This document shows positions 10,401 to 21,202 of a stretch of DNA of 64,000 bases, one piece after another. Below the pieces are notes generated by a model. It was not told the origin of the DNA. It was given only the letters and a program-made list of their open reading frames with translations, and did not search any database. Source of the DNA: Verrucomicrobiota bacterium (GTDB lineage Bacteria; Verrucomicrobiota; Verrucomicrobiia; Limisphaerales; J093); the NCBI GenBank assembly GCA_027493615.1, contig JAOSKK010000004.1, forward strand, positions 62,001 to 126,000. Reading direction: 5' to 3'. Made by a program: the position numbers and the translations under genes. Each line of letters starts with the position of its first letter. Position 1 is the stretch's first letter.

Positions 10401-11903
10401 TGGGATTCTACTTCCGGTCCGGCAATTACAGTGGCGCTCCCGACGTGGCCCCGGGCTGGTACATCGACGACGTCGAGATCGAGGAGGGGCCGCCGCCGGG
10501 CATGCAGTGGCCGGATTCTTTTGAGGACGGGGAGGCCTCCGGATCGTTGGACTTCGGATTTCGGGGTATGGGAGTTGGGCGTGCCGACCAGTGGGCCGGG
10601 GCGCGCTCAGAGCGGGAGCAGGTGCCTGGCGACCATCCTGGCGGGGATTACACCGACGACCGGGGCAGTTTGGTGCGGAGTCAGCCTTTCCTGGTTCCGC
10701 CGGCGAGCAATGAGCCCCGGCTGCGGTTCTGGCACTGGTGGAGCTTCAACCGGGACGATTCTGGACAGGTGCAAATCACCACCAACAACGGGGGTGAGTT
10801 GGCAGCCTCTTTCGCCCACCTATGGTGCAGACAGTAGCGGGCGATGGACCCGCGCCTGGTTGGATCTGAAGGCGTATGCCGGCCAGACTGTTCGGCTGGG
10901 ATTCTACTTCCGGTCCGGCAATTACAGTGGCGCTCCCGACGTGGCCCCGGGCTGGTACATCGACGACTTGATGATCCAAGTCGGGAATATCGGGTTGGCC
11001 GAGGTGCCCAGCCAGACCGTGAACGAGAAGACGCCAGTGTCGTTCAAGGCCAGTGCCGTGGGCGCGAATGCGAATTCCAGCCTGGTCTTCACACTGCCCT
11101 GGGGGCCAGCCGCCGCGTGGATCGATCCGGAGTCCGGTAACTTCACGTGGGTGCCCGGCGAACGTCAGGGGCCGGGGGTTTATCGGATCCCGGTCTATGT
11201 GGTGGATTACGGCAACAACGAGGCCAACGAGATGACCGTGGTCACGATCACCGTGAACGAGGTCAACGAGCCCCCGTGGTTGTTGCCAGCCAGCCTCGCG
11301 GTCGAACCGGGGCAAACGTTGCACTTTCCGCTGTTCGCCGGGGATCGCGATTTTCCGAAAAACCCGCTCCGGTTCACCATGACCGGCGCGCCAGCGGGGC
11401 TGACGTTGACCACGAACACCGGGATTCTGCATTGGGACGTCCCGCTCAACGCGCCCGCTGCGACCCACCGGCTCAACGTGACGCTGGGCGACAACAGTTC
11501 ACCCAACTACACCACCAACAACACGATCACCGTCACCGTAACGCCGGACGCCGTCTTTGGCCTGAGCGTCCGGCACCTGGGTGGAGCGGACTTTGAGTGC
11601 ACCATCCACGACGCGGTGGTGGGCCAAGATTACATTCTCCAACACGCCTCGGCGATCGTGGATTTCGCAACCTGGGTGGCCAACGGGGACCGTGTACCGG
11701 CTTGGGTGGCCACGCTACCTGAGGAAGCGTATCTCGAGTGGCTGTCGTGGGAGGATTTCGTCCAGGCGAGGCTGCCGCGGACGGCGTGGGTGGATGTCGT
11801 CCGGGTCTCGCCTGCCGAGTTGCCGCACTCCTTTGTCCTCACGCTGACGGAGATGCCCCACGAACCGGTCGGCTTGTTCCGCCTGGTGCGAGTCCCGCGC
11901 TGA
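7402..11903 (+). CDS. Giant secreted LamG / Ig-like / tandem anchor-domain protein
   Basis: After an N-terminal stretch ending in a hydrophobic segment (GVLMALLAGLSQASA) come two LamG-like concanavalin-fold domains (LAGWWPAD and LVAWWPADGSALDFTGN starts), each followed by an Ig-like domain (PTYQWFFNDAPLAGQTGFTL, then PTYQWYHEGAAVAGA). Next are three near-identical copies of a jelly-roll domain containing RLRFWHWWSFNRDDSGQVQI and ending APGWYIDDVEIEEG, like the choice-of-anchor/MAM-like domains, then a cadherin-like pair (VNEKTPVSFKASA, EVNEPPWL) and a short closing domain. Frame shifts occur near 9235, 9535, 10540-10630 and 10790; reading across them gives one protein of about 1,500 residues. 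It is likely extracellular and adhesive or carbohydrate-binding. The start is uncertain; ATGs at 7441 and 7621 are alternatives. Confidence 0.75.
9721..10967 (+). repeat. Three tandem near-identical ~495-bp coding repeats
   Basis: Units begin at 9721, 10219 and 10714 (periods 498 and 495). The first 300 bases of units 1 and 2 are identical as far as I can read. Unit 3 matches until 10967 apart from one extra G in a G run near 10793, then leads into the next domain. The front part of unit 1 differs in sequence from the matching parts of units 2 and 3. This is recent tandem duplication inside an open frame, encoding one jelly-roll domain per unit. Confidence 0.85.
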
Positions 11904-11945
11904 CGCCAGCCACGGGGCCATTGTTATCCGAGCCCGGGTTTTCCC

Positions 11946-12030
11946 TACCGGCCTTAGGTCCGACGTGAGGAGGCGTCGTGGGCCGGCTGTATCCCCCTTC
12001 GCCTCCTCACGTCGGCGCCTACGGCTGGTA
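11946..12030. repeat. Palindromic dispersed repeat, copy B (inverted relative of 1577-1650)
   Basis: The core CCGACGTGAGGAGGCG at 11960-11975 pairs exactly with 12000-12015, and the outer arms pair with a few mismatches and one unpaired base. The 24-nt loop, read on the opposite strand, aligns with the loop of copy A. It lies just after the stop of the giant LamG protein, a terminator-like place. Confidence 0.8.
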
Positions 12031-12185
12031 GGGGCTTCGAGCGGCGTAAGGAATATCCGGGCGAGGGTGGAGCACCTCGGGGGACACGGGCGGCGATTTG
12101 AGTTGGCCAACCAGCGCCGCGGCGCGGGTTCCAATGGGAATGAGATTGCCGGTCGTGCCGGCGCCCGGCAGCCTGCCGGCCGCGT

Positions 12186-15100
12186 ATGTCGCGCGGTTGG
12201 CTGAGCGCAAGGAAGCTGGGGGTAATGCTCCCGGGCGGGCTTGCCGCATTCGCCACCCTCGCCTGGAACGGCGTCGGACTGCCCGCTGAGATCCGGTCCT
12301 CCGCGGTCCTGTCCTCCGAATACCTTTACCGACAATACCAGCGCGAGGATGGGCTGCCGGACAACCAGATCCGGGCCATGCTGGCGAGCCGCAGCGGGTA
12401 TCTCTGGGTCGCGACCCGCTTTGGCCTGGCCCGGTTCGACGGAACGCAGTTCGCCGTGTTCAACCATCTCAACACGCCGGAGCTGGGCACGGGCGATTGT
12501 CATGCTTTGGCAGAGGACAGCGCGGGAAACCTCTGGTTCATCTGCGACCAACGCCTCTTTCGTATGGCGGAGGGTCGTCCAGTCCGGGCGACGTCAGAAA
12601 CGGTCGTGCAAGGCATCACCCCCGGTTCGTTGTGGGCGGACCGCCTCGGTCGGATCTGGGCGGGTTACGCCTCGCATCTGACGGTCTGTCTGCCGGACGG
12701 GGGGCGCGGCGGTTCGCCCTGGGTTCGGGCGTTCCGGACCTGTTGACGGCGATCGGAGAGCCTGAACCGGGCCGGATCTGGATGGGGTCGCTGATGGGGC
12801 TGTATGACGTGGATCCCATCAACGGGCGGTTTCCAAGGGTCCAGCCGGAGTTGCCGTTCACGGGGATGTCCGTGATGGCGTTCGGCCCGCGCGCGCGGGG
12901 TGGGTGCTGGGTATTGTTCTCGGATCTGCAAATGGGTCGGGGCAAGTGGTTGGGCGATTCCATGTGGCTGCGGCACTACCAGGACGGCCGTTGGGACCGC
13001 GCGGAACTGCCGGCCACGCCCGATTTCCGGTTCCGTATGCCCTACGCGTTCCTGGTGGAGACGCGCGGGGGTGACCTATGGCTGCCCGCCCCGCCCGGGC
13101 TCATCACCCGGTACCGGGGCGGCGTGTTTGAGCAGTTGCCGATCCCGCATGAACTGGGGCATCAATGGGTGACCTGCGTGGCGGAAGATCGGGAGGGCAA
13201 CCTCTGGGTGGGAACCGGCAGCGAGGGCATCCAGCGCTGGCAACCGCGCCGAATCCGTTCGCTGACGACCCGCGACGGTCTGGCTCACGACAATGCGTGG
13301 GCCCTCTGCGAAAGCCGGGATGGCAGCGTCTGGATCGGCACGGATGGCGGCGTGAGCCGCCTCCGGGAAGGCGAGTTCACGCACGTCACGACGCAGGAGG
13401 GTCTGGCGCGAAACACCGTGCGGGCATTGGCTGAGGACAGCGAGGGCACCCTCTGGATCGGCACAGGGGACGGCCTGCAAACCTTGCGCGATCGGCAGGT
13501 GCAGCAGATCGAGTTCCAGGAGAATGGCACGAGGGAAGATTCGCACGGTGCTGGCGGCCCGCGCCGGCGGTGTGTGGGTGGGGACGGCGGTGGGGCTGCA
13601 GTGGCTTCACGACGGTCAGTGGCACAAGTTCACCACGGCCGACGGACTGGGGACGAATGATGTCCGGGCGTTGCTCGAGGATCGCACGGGGGCGCTGTGG
13701 GTCGGGACCTTCGGCGGCGGCTTGAGCCGCCTGCGCGATGGTGCGTGGACCACCTTGCGCACGGCCGACGGTCTTTCCAACGACCGCGTGTGGGCCCTGC
13801 ACGAGGATCAGGACGGTGTCCTCTGGATCGGCACGGAGTATGGGCTGAACCGCCTGGAGCGGGGCCGCTTCACCCGCTTCACCACCGCGAGCGGTCTTCC
13901 CGACAACCTGGTCAACCAGATCCTCGAGGACGACCGCGGCTGGCTGTGGGTCGGTCACGATCGCGGGATCTACCGCGTCCGCCGGGACGAACTCAACCAT
14001 CTCGCTGCCGGACGGGTAAAGAACCTTCGCTGCGTCCGCTACGACGAAACCGAAGATGGCTTGCCCATCGAGACGAACGGCCAGAAGAGCCAGCCCGCGG
14101 GTGGCCGCATGCGCGATGGGCGCCTGTGGTTTCCCACCACGCGGGGTGTGCTCGTGTTCGACCCGGCGCGTCATCGGGAGGAGGACACTCCTCCCGTGCT
14201 GGTGATCGAACAGGTTCGGGCCAGCGGTCGCAGGGTCTATGACAACGGACCGCCCGATCCTCAGGAACCACTCCAGCCATGTTCGGCGGGTTTGCCCCTG
14301 CACTTCCCGCCGGGCAGTGCGCGCGTGCTGGAGTTTCGCTATGGCGCCGTCACGTTTGGATCGCCGGAGCAGAGCCGGTTCAAGTTCCGACTGCTTGGCT
14401 TGGACGAGAGCTGGACGGATGCGGGCACACGCCGCGTGGCCTATTTCACCGACCTGCGTCCTGGCGCCTACCGGCTCCAGGTGATCGCCGCCAACCGGCA
14501 TGGGGTCTGGAATGAGGAGGGTACGAGTCTGGCCTTTCGCGTGCAGCCGTTTCTCCACGAAACCTGGTGGTTCTATGCGGTCGCCGCCCTCGGCGCGACC
14601 CTGCTCATCACCCTGGGGTCCGCTGGCGCATCCACGAACTGCAGCGCATCCATCGCCTCGAGCAAGTGCACGTGCTGGACGAGCAGCGGCGGCGGATCGC
14701 CCGCGACCTGCACGATGAGATTGGCGCCAGCCTGACTCAGATCGTGCGACTCAGCCAGCCGGCGGACGGTCGTCCGACAGACGAAGCGTCCCCCGCCGAA
14801 CGAGCCCAGCGCATCGCCGCGGTCGCTGGGGAGACCGTGGACCGGTTGGGCGAGGTGGTCTGGGCCAACAACCCCAGGTACGACACGCTGGAGGACCTGG
14901 TCTCGTATCTGCGCGAGTATGCCGCGGAGTACCTGGCGGCGATGCCCCTGGTGGCGCGCTTTGCCTTCCCGGCGTCGGTGCCCGTGGCTCCGGCCAGCGG
15001 GCTGATGCGCCGGCACGTGCTCCTGGTGGTGAAGGAGGCGCTGCAGAATGTGGTCCGGCACGCGGATGCCACCCAGGTGACCTTGGGGCTGCTCCTGCAG

Positions 15101-15292
15101 GACGGCCAGCTTCAGATCCGGATCAGCGATGACGGTCACGGGTTCACCCCGGGCGACCCTCGCCGCCACGGGAACGGTCTGGACAACATGCGTGAGCGCA
15201 TTGCGGAGCTGGGCGGCACCCTCGAGGTGGCGTCCGCACCCGGTCGCGGCACCACGGTGCAGGCGATGGTCCCCCTCCACTATGCCTCCTGA
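12186..15292 (+). CDS. Two-component propeller sensor histidine kinase (HisKA_3 type)
   Basis: An exported N-terminus is followed by about a dozen Reg_prop repeats of the form EDSEGTLWIGTGDGLQTL, a Y_Y_Y domain (FKFRLLGLDESW with YRLQVIAANRHGVW), one membrane segment (WWFYAVAALGATLLITL), then a cytoplasmic kinase. The phospho-acceptor His lies in RRRIARDLHDEIGASLTQIV, typical of HisKA_3, and the ATPase domain has VVKEALQNVVRHADA and SDDGHGF. Family knowledge: these one-membrane kinases resemble the Bacteroidetes carbohydrate-sensing ones, with the propeller sensing in the periplasm. Frame shifts occur near 12700, 13540 and 14620. The stop overlaps the start of the response regulator by 11 bases, so the two form a unit. 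Confidence 0.85.
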
Positions 15293-15938
15293 ATCGAGCG
15301 TCATCCGGGTAGCGGTCGTGGAGGACCGAGAAACCGATCGCCGACGTCTCAGCCGGCTGCTCCGGCAGGCCCCCGGCGTGGCGGAAGTGGCGGTGTGCAC
15401 CACAGCCGAGGAAGCCCTGCGGGTCCTGCCCGACCTCATCCCAGCCCCCCGACATCATTTTAATGGACATCGGGTTGCCGGGGCTCCCCGGCATCGAATG
15501 CGTCCGCCGACTGGGGGGGCGGATGGCGGATGTCCAGTTCATGATGCTGACCGTCGTGGAGGATCACGAGCGCATCTATCAATCCTTGGCGGCGGGTGCG
15601 ACCGGCTATCTGCTGAAGAAGGCCACGGACACGCAGGTCTTGGAGGCAATCCGGGAGTTGCACGCGGGTGGCGCGCCAATGTCTGGCCAAATCGCCCGAC
15701 AGGTGGTGGCGGCCTTTCGGGCCCCGGAACCGTCCGCGCCCGCGGGACGGTTGACCCCGGTCGAGCAGGGAGGTGCTGCGCGGCCTCGCCCGCGGGTTGT
15801 TGTACAAGGAAGTCGCTGAAGCACTCGGCATTGCGCTGGGAACCGTCCGAACCCACGTCTGGCGCATCTATCGCAAGCTCCATGCCCGCAACCGCACCGA
15901 GGCTGTCCGGAAAGGCCTGCCCGGGCTGAGGTGCTAAG
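15282..15938 (+). CDS. NarL/FixJ-family response regulator
   Basis: The receiver domain opens with IRVAVVEDRETDRRRL, has the phospho-acceptor Asp in IILMDIGLPGLPGIE and the conserved Lys in GYLLKKATD. The output is a LuxR-type helix-turn-helix: YKEVAEALGIALGTVRTHVWRIYRKLHARNR. Two frame shifts, near 15448 in a C6 run and near 15775, are needed to read it through. The ATG at 15282 lies inside the end of the upstream kinase gene, so the partner is the propeller kinase. Target genes are unknown; the secreted proteins around it are natural candidates. Confidence 0.85.
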
Positions 15939-16072
15939 TGCATCGGCCGCCGGACGGCTCACACCCCGAGCTCGCGCCGCGCCCGCTCGGCGGTGCAGGG
16001 GGCGCAAAGCGTTTGGAGTGCGTGCGCTTCAGCGCCGCTTTGGCAGACGTCCGAAGCGCCCTGACCCAACGC

Positions 16073-17253
16073 TCACGGCTTAGGTTGAAGCAACCGGCGG
16101 GCGTTGTCGCCGTACACCTTCTTCAGCGTGGCGTCGTTCAGGCCAAAACCGTGCAGCGGCCAGTGGTAGTTGAACAGGTTGCGGACGTAGAAATGCTCGT
16201 CCTCGCTCTCGAGGATGCGGAACGTGGTGCGGTACATCTCGGGGTCGAAGCCCATGTCCGTGCCGTAGAGCAGCCGGTCCTGGTACTTCTCGTAGAACCT
16301 GGCCATGGAGCGCGGGATCGGGGCGGTCTCACCGTAACGCGCACTGATGTCGGCATGAAGATTCGGATACGTGTCCAGCAGGCGGCCGAGGATCGCGAGA
16401 TCGTAGCAGCAGTTGGCGAAGTGACAGGCGATGAAGGTGGTGCGCGGATGCTGTCGCACGGCGCGCTCGAGCGTCCCGATCACGGCGTCGTGACGCAACA
16501 CATCGGGCCGGTCCGGGATGCGCCAGGTGTAGGCGTTCATGAGCCCGTCGTTCGTGGCGTCCATCGGTTCGTACATCCAGCGGTCCTCGCCCACGTGGAT
16601 GTTGACCGGCAATCCGAGCTCGGCGCATCGATCGAGGATGGGGCCCATGCGCGGGTCATCGAGGTGCATCCCCCCGGCGTTGCCCCGCAGGCCGCCCCCT
16701 TGTCGCTCAGCTCGCCCACACCGCGGGCTCCGGCGCGAACACAACGTTCCAGCTCCGCAATGGCCGCGGGCCCAAAACCCGGCTGGTCAAACCCGGCGTA
16801 GTCAATCCCGCACCACAGTTCGAACCGGTCCGGGTACCGCCCGTAAAGCGCCGACAGGTCATCGAACCGCTTCCCTGTGGCGCCCGTCAGGATGATGGAG
16901 CGCTCGATGCCCACGGCGTCCAGGGTGCGCACCCACCGTTCGACGTCAGCCGGGGTCTTGGCATACGCGTGGGAGTGCACGTCCACCACCGGGAACCGCG
17001 CCCGCTCGACCCGCGTCTGCGGCACGTTGAAGATCGAGCGTGGCCGATAGTCCTTGAGCAGGAGCTGGTCGGGCGGGGTGGATGGGGTTCCCGCGTCCTC
17101 CGCGGCCCGGACCGCGCCAGCCACCACCAATGCCAATCCCCATCCGATGAGCATCCGCGAAGGAGCGAACGGAGGCTGGCATCGGAGGTGCACAGGGCGG
17201 AGCTTGGCTGGACCGGAAAGAGTCTGCCGGTTCGAGGATTCCAGTGCGTTCAT
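16073..17253 (-). CDS. Exported amidohydrolase (Amidohydro_2 family)
   Basis: A TIM-barrel metal hydrolase. The N-terminus carries a signal segment (MLIGWGLALVVAGAVRA, alternative start 17154). The barrel shows the HxH-type motif in VVDVHSHAYAK, later NIHVGED, IACHFANCCYDL and the Asp of LLYGTDMGFD near the C-terminus, as in the amidohydrolase-2 group that includes decarboxylases and lactone hydrolases. One frame shift near 16690 at a C/G run separates the first 190 residues from the rest; adding one base restores GNAGGMHLDDPRMGP. Substrate unknown. It is single and leftward, divergent from the next gene. Confidence 0.8.
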
Positions 17254-17745
17254 GCGGCCGGATCTTTTGCGGGATCCGGACGGCCGGCAAGTGTCGATCA
17301 CAGTTGCCTCCGCCGTGCCGCCGCGCCAGACCTGCCCGCCTGGCGGAGGAAGCGCGCACGGGAGCCGTGGAGGCGCAGGTCGAAACCCACCTGGAGGACC
17401 TCTCCCAGCGTCGCTGGGCGCTGGACCGGCTCGAGCGGGTGCTGAACGAACCGAGGCAGGTCGCCGTGCGCCTCGCTGGAGTGTTCCCCTGGACGTCAGC
17501 AACGGGCGTCGGGAAGTCAGCCGATCGGATGCGTCAGCGGCACCTGACTTCACCCAACCGATCCACCCTGTCCTGTAACCATCGGCCGGTTCTCCCGTTA
17601 GTAGTTTTTGAGGCTGGGTGTGGTGCCTGGAATGCCCGCACGCCAAACCGCGCGCGGCATTGAGGGGCGGGGTGCAAGCCCATGGCTGCCTCACGCCGGC
17701 ACGGCACGAACCAGTCCCGAACTCAACAAACGAAAGGAAGTTCCG
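17254..17745. other. Intergenic region with no supportable gene
   Basis: About 490 bases between divergent genes. Open frames here have no family features and change frame preference. The only clear element is a strong ribosome-binding site, AAAGGAAG at 17733-17740, just before the ATG at 17746. Confidence 0.5.
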
Positions 17746-18690
17746 ATGAATGCAGCTACGAACCCCCTCCTGCGGCGTGCGGCCTTCGCCGGTGTCACCG
17801 CGCTCGCCTTGGCGTTGACGCTGAGCGCCAGGGCCGACGCCCCCAAGACCTGCTTCACCGGCGTCGAGGAAAACTACACACACGATCCCGGGCAATGGTT
17901 TGGCGACGGTGTCAACATCTTCGTGTTCCGGCGAGCGTGCGTCGCCGACGAGAACATCAGCGATCCACGCCTCAAGGGCCGGGGCAGCTTCACCTACACG
18001 GTGGATGCCACGGCGGGGCTCTTTTGGGGTCGGGGCCGGATCGTGCCCGACCAGGGAGGCGGTGAATGGGTGGGGTGTTTCACGGCGACCATGTCCCCCG
18101 GGACCACCATCCAGATGACCCTGACGGGCAGTGGTGACTACGCCGGCCTGGTCGCCCGCCTGACCTACACGCCGGGCGCCAAGCCGGACACCCTCGCCAT
18201 TGAAGGCTACATCGTGGAGGCCAAGGGCGGACCCGGCGACCGCCCGCTGAAGGTCCGTGCCTGCCGCACCGAACAGTTGCAGATGCTCCCTTGCCTCGAA
18301 CTGGATCCGACCACCTGGCCCCCGATTCCCTACGAACCACCCCGACCCGCCGCGATCCTGAAAGCCCTCATCACGAGTGAAACGGGGCAGATCACCCACG
18401 TCGGGCGCTTGAGCAACCAGGGCCTCTCTCTGGTCGACCCCGTCACGGGACTCATCACGGGCACCGGGACCGCCAAGGCCGCGAACGGAGATGAGGTGTT
18501 CTGGGTGTTCGAGGGCGCCCATGATCCGGCCGGGGTGCCGGTGGGGAGCGTCCACTTCTGCGGCGGCACCGGCCGGTTTGAAGCCGCCGTGGGCGGGTTC
18601 GACCTCGAGGTCACGCAGGGCCCCGAACCGGCGGAAGACCCGTGGGTGCTGGAACTGTGCTACGTGGGGAGCGGCACGGTCCGGTACTGA
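17746..18690 (+). CDS. Exported protein of unknown function
   Basis: A 314-residue protein with a clean signal peptide (MNAATNPLLRRAAFAGVTALALALTLSARA) and an excellent Shine-Dalgarno sequence six bases before the ATG. The mature part is beta-rich with six or seven cysteines and two similar halves: GSFTYTVDATAGLFWGRGRI in the first and ANGDEVFWVFEGAHDP in the second, suggesting a duplicated beta-barrel or calycin-like fold. I do not recognise the family. Unlike most neighbours the gene has no frame shift. A GC-rich stem-loop follows it. Confidence 0.75.
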   Translation: MNAATNPLLRRAAFAGVTALALALTLSARADAPKTCFTGVEENYTHDPGQWFGDGVNIFVFRRACVADENISDPRLKGRGSFTYTVDATAGLFWGRGRIVPDQGGGEWVGCFTATMSPGTTIQMTLTGSGDYAGLVARLTYTPGAKPDTLAIEGYIVEAKGGPGDRPLKVRACRTEQLQMLPCLELDPTTWPPIPYEPPRPAAILKALITSETGQITHVGRLSNQGLSLVDPVTGLITGTGTAKAANGDEVFWVFEGAHDPAGVPVGSVHFCGGTGRFEAAVGGFDLEVTQGPEPAEDPWVLELCYVGSGTVRY

Positions 18691-18782
18691 ACGGTCCGTA
18701 ACCGTCCTCCCGCCCGGCGGGGCAGGCGCATTCCCTATATGCCCGGCCAGCCGTCCGGGGGCCGCGTCATTTGCGATTGGCA

Positions 18783-18824
18783 CACCGGGGTCGCGGCAGG
18801 CAGATTCCTGCCACGGCCCCGGTG
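18783..18824 (+). terminator. Strong GC-rich stem-loop
   Basis: Arms 18783-18800 and 18807-18824 pair at 16 of 18 positions around a six-base loop (CAGATT). It lies 92 bases after the stop at 18690 and 39 bases before the regulator start at 18864. It may end transcription of the upstream gene or act in the leader of the two-component pair. There is no U-tract after it. Confidence 0.55.
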
Positions 18825-18863
18825 CTCTGGAATGGGCGGGCCGCGGCGTCGTCCGGTTCGCCT

Positions 18864-19563
18864 GTGAAGATCCTGCTGATCGAAGATGACCCGAGAGTCG
18901 CCCGCTTCGTGTTGCGCGGGCTGAAGGAGGAGGGTTTTGTCGTGGACCACGCGGCCGATGGCGACGACGGACTCCACGCCGCCGCGACGGGTGGCTACGA
19001 GCTTGTGATTCTGGACGTGCTGCTGCCGCATCGCGACGGGTTCGAGGTTCTCACCCGGCTGCGCCGGTCCGGTTCGACCACGCGCGTCCTGATGCTGACC
19101 GCGCGCGACGCGGTTGCGGACCGGGTGAAGGGGCTCGAGGCGGGCGCGGACGATTATCTGGTCAAGCCGTTCGCCTTCGCGGAACTCCTGGCGCGCGTTC
19201 GAGCCCTCCTGCGCCGACCCTCCGTCGCGGAGCCCGCGCTGCTAACCGCCGGGGATTTGCAGATCGACACGCGCCGCCAGTTCGTGAGCCGCGGCGGACG
19301 CCCTCGCGCTCACCACCAAGGAGTACGCCGTGCTTGTCTGCCTGGCCCGCCAGGCCGGCGAGGTCGTCACCCGCACCCGCCTGGCTGAACAGGCCTGGGA
19401 CGAGAACTTCGATCCCCTCACGAACGTCATTGACGTGACGATCTATCACCTGCGCGAGAAGGTCGATCGCGGATTCCCCCGGCGGCTCATCCATACCGTG
19501 CGTGGCCGGGGCTACATGCTGCAACTCGGTGATCCGGCGGCGGAATTGGCGGGTCACGGATGA
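18864..19563 (+). CDS. OmpR/PhoB-family response regulator
   Basis: Receiver domain KILLIEDDPRVARFVLRGL with the phospho-acceptor Asp in VILDVLLPHRDGFEV and the Lys in DDYLVKPFAFAELLARVRAL. The winged-helix output follows: LTTKEYAVLVCLARQAGEVV, NVIDVTIYHLREKVD and HTVRGRGYML. One frame shift near 19305 lies between the two domains. The GTG at 18864 gives the standard N-terminus. It is followed after 105 bases by the sensor kinase. The arrangement and sequence resemble CusR/CopR-like regulators, but the signal is not known. Confidence 0.88.
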
Positions 19564-19668
19564 AAGGTGCTTCATGTCCGGTTCACACCGCTTTCATCGG
19601 GACGCGCGCAGGATGGCCGGATGGGTCCCCCAGCCCTCCCGCGCTGCCGCCCGATCAGGCAGGAGCCG

Positions 19669-21060
19669 GTGAAGACCGCCCGCGCACGCCTGCTGTGGGG
19701 CCTGCTGGCGCTGCTGGCCGTCGGGATTGCCCTGATCAGTGTCCTGGCCTACACGCTGGCGCGCGACCAGATCCGCGGAACCGTGGATCAGTTCGTGGCG
19801 GACAAGGCCCGGATCCTGGCACGGGCCGTCAACCCCCAGAACATCGCCTACGTGCGGTTCGGACGAGCGGGACTGGCGGGCGGACCGGTTTGTCCCGTTT
19901 GCCCAGACCTTCGACCTCGACTGGCAGCCGCGCTTCGTCTCGAGCCGCCTCCGCGCGCCCATCCTGCCCACGGAGGAAACCCGCCGGTTCGCCGCTCATC
20001 CCCTGGGCATGCTCCTCCACGACGCCGTGGGACCGGAAGGGGAACGGTATCGGATGGCTACGCTGCAGATCGAACGAGCCGGCGAGGTTCTCGGCTATGC
20101 CCAGGTCGGTGTCCGCCACGCCGAACAGGACGCCCCGCTGCGACGGCTCGCCGCCAGCCTCCTGGGCGGCTCACTCGCCACGCTCGTTCTGGCCCTGGCC
20201 GGACTCCGGCTCATCCTTCGCCAGTGGCAGTTCCCCCTCTCGACCATCGTCGAAACAGCCAGACAGGTCGCCGCCAGCGGCGTCGGCCGCCACCGGTTCG
20301 TGGCTCCCCCCGACGCTCCCGAGCTCGTGGAAGTCGCCCGCGCCCTCAACCGCCTGCTGGACCGCCTGGCCACCCTCCAGGACTCGCAGGAACGGTTCCT
20401 TGCCGATGCCGCCCACGAATTGCGCACCCCGCTGACCGTGCTTCGGGGGGAGTTGGAGGTGACTTTGCGCCGCGAACGGACGCCCGCTGAGTATCGTGAG
20501 ACGCTCGAGATCTGCCGGGGGGAAATCGAGCGTTTGTCCCGGCTCGCCGACAATCTCCTGGCCCTGGCCCGCCTGGATGCCGGCGCGTCGCTCGGTCGGG
20601 AGGAGACGCTCGATCTCGGCACCCTTTGCCGCGAGGCCGCCGAACGGCTGACACCCCAGGCGCGCGAAAGGCAAGTCGAGTTCAAGATCCAGGCCACCGC
20701 CACCCTCTCGGTCCGGGGGATCGCCTCGCCCTGGAACGGGTCCTCGCCAATCTGCTCGACAACGCCCTGCGCCATACCCCGCGCGGCGAGGCCGTCGAGC
20801 TCCGCGCCTTCCCACAGGCCCGGGAAGCCGTTGTCGAGGTCATCGATCCGGGCCCCGGCATCGCCCCCGAGCACCACGCGCGCCTCTTCGATCGCTTCTA
20901 CCGCGTCGAGACCGGTCGCCCGCGCGAGCGCGGCGGGGCCGGGCTCGGCCTGGCGATTGTGAAGAGCCTGGTCGCCGCCCACGGCGGGACGGTGGCGGTG
21001 CGGAGCGAGGTGGGCCGGGGCAGCACGTTCGTGGTCCGGCTGCCGCTGGAGGACGGGTGA
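19669..21060 (+). CDS. Membrane sensor histidine kinase (EnvZ/OmpR class)
   Basis: The first membrane helix is LLWGLLALLAVGIALISVLAYTL, then a periplasmic domain of about 125 residues, a second helix (LLGGSLATLVLALAGLRLIL), a HAMP-like linker, the HisKA box with the active His in RFLADAAHELRTPLTVLRGE, and the ATPase domain with N box NLLDNALRHTPRG, G1 DPGPGIAPEH and G2 GGAGLGLAIVKSL. Shifts occur near 19875 and 20715. The GTG at 19669 is preferred over the TTG/ATG near 19567 because it puts the membrane helix at the N-terminus. It is the partner of the regulator at 18864. Confidence 0.85.
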
Positions 21061-21151
21061 GGGTCAGCGGCGGGGCGCGCCGTCGCCGGCTCCGGGCGCG
21101 TGCGCCGGGTTCCACCTGTTAAAATCTCCCTCATAGATATCATTAACCATA

Positions 21152-21180
21152 TTTCATCATCATTTCATCGAGGTTTCATG
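21152..21180 (+). promoter_or_regulatory. Candidate OmpR-family operator: three TTTCAT direct repeats with 11-bp period
   Basis: TTTCATC at 21152, TTTCATC at 21163 and TTTCATG at 21174 are spaced exactly 11 bases, one helical turn, as is usual for tandem OmpR/PhoB-family sites. They lie in an AT-rich island between the two-component pair and the metalloprotease start at 21203. This is a sequence pattern only; binding is inferred. Confidence 0.5.
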
Positions 21181-21202
21181 GTCGCCGCCCGAGGCTGGCG
21201 TC

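Noticed and set aside
12186..15292. Four apparently separate regulator genes
   Set aside because: The pieces are consecutive parts of one propeller kinase; domains continue across each shift, so they were merged.
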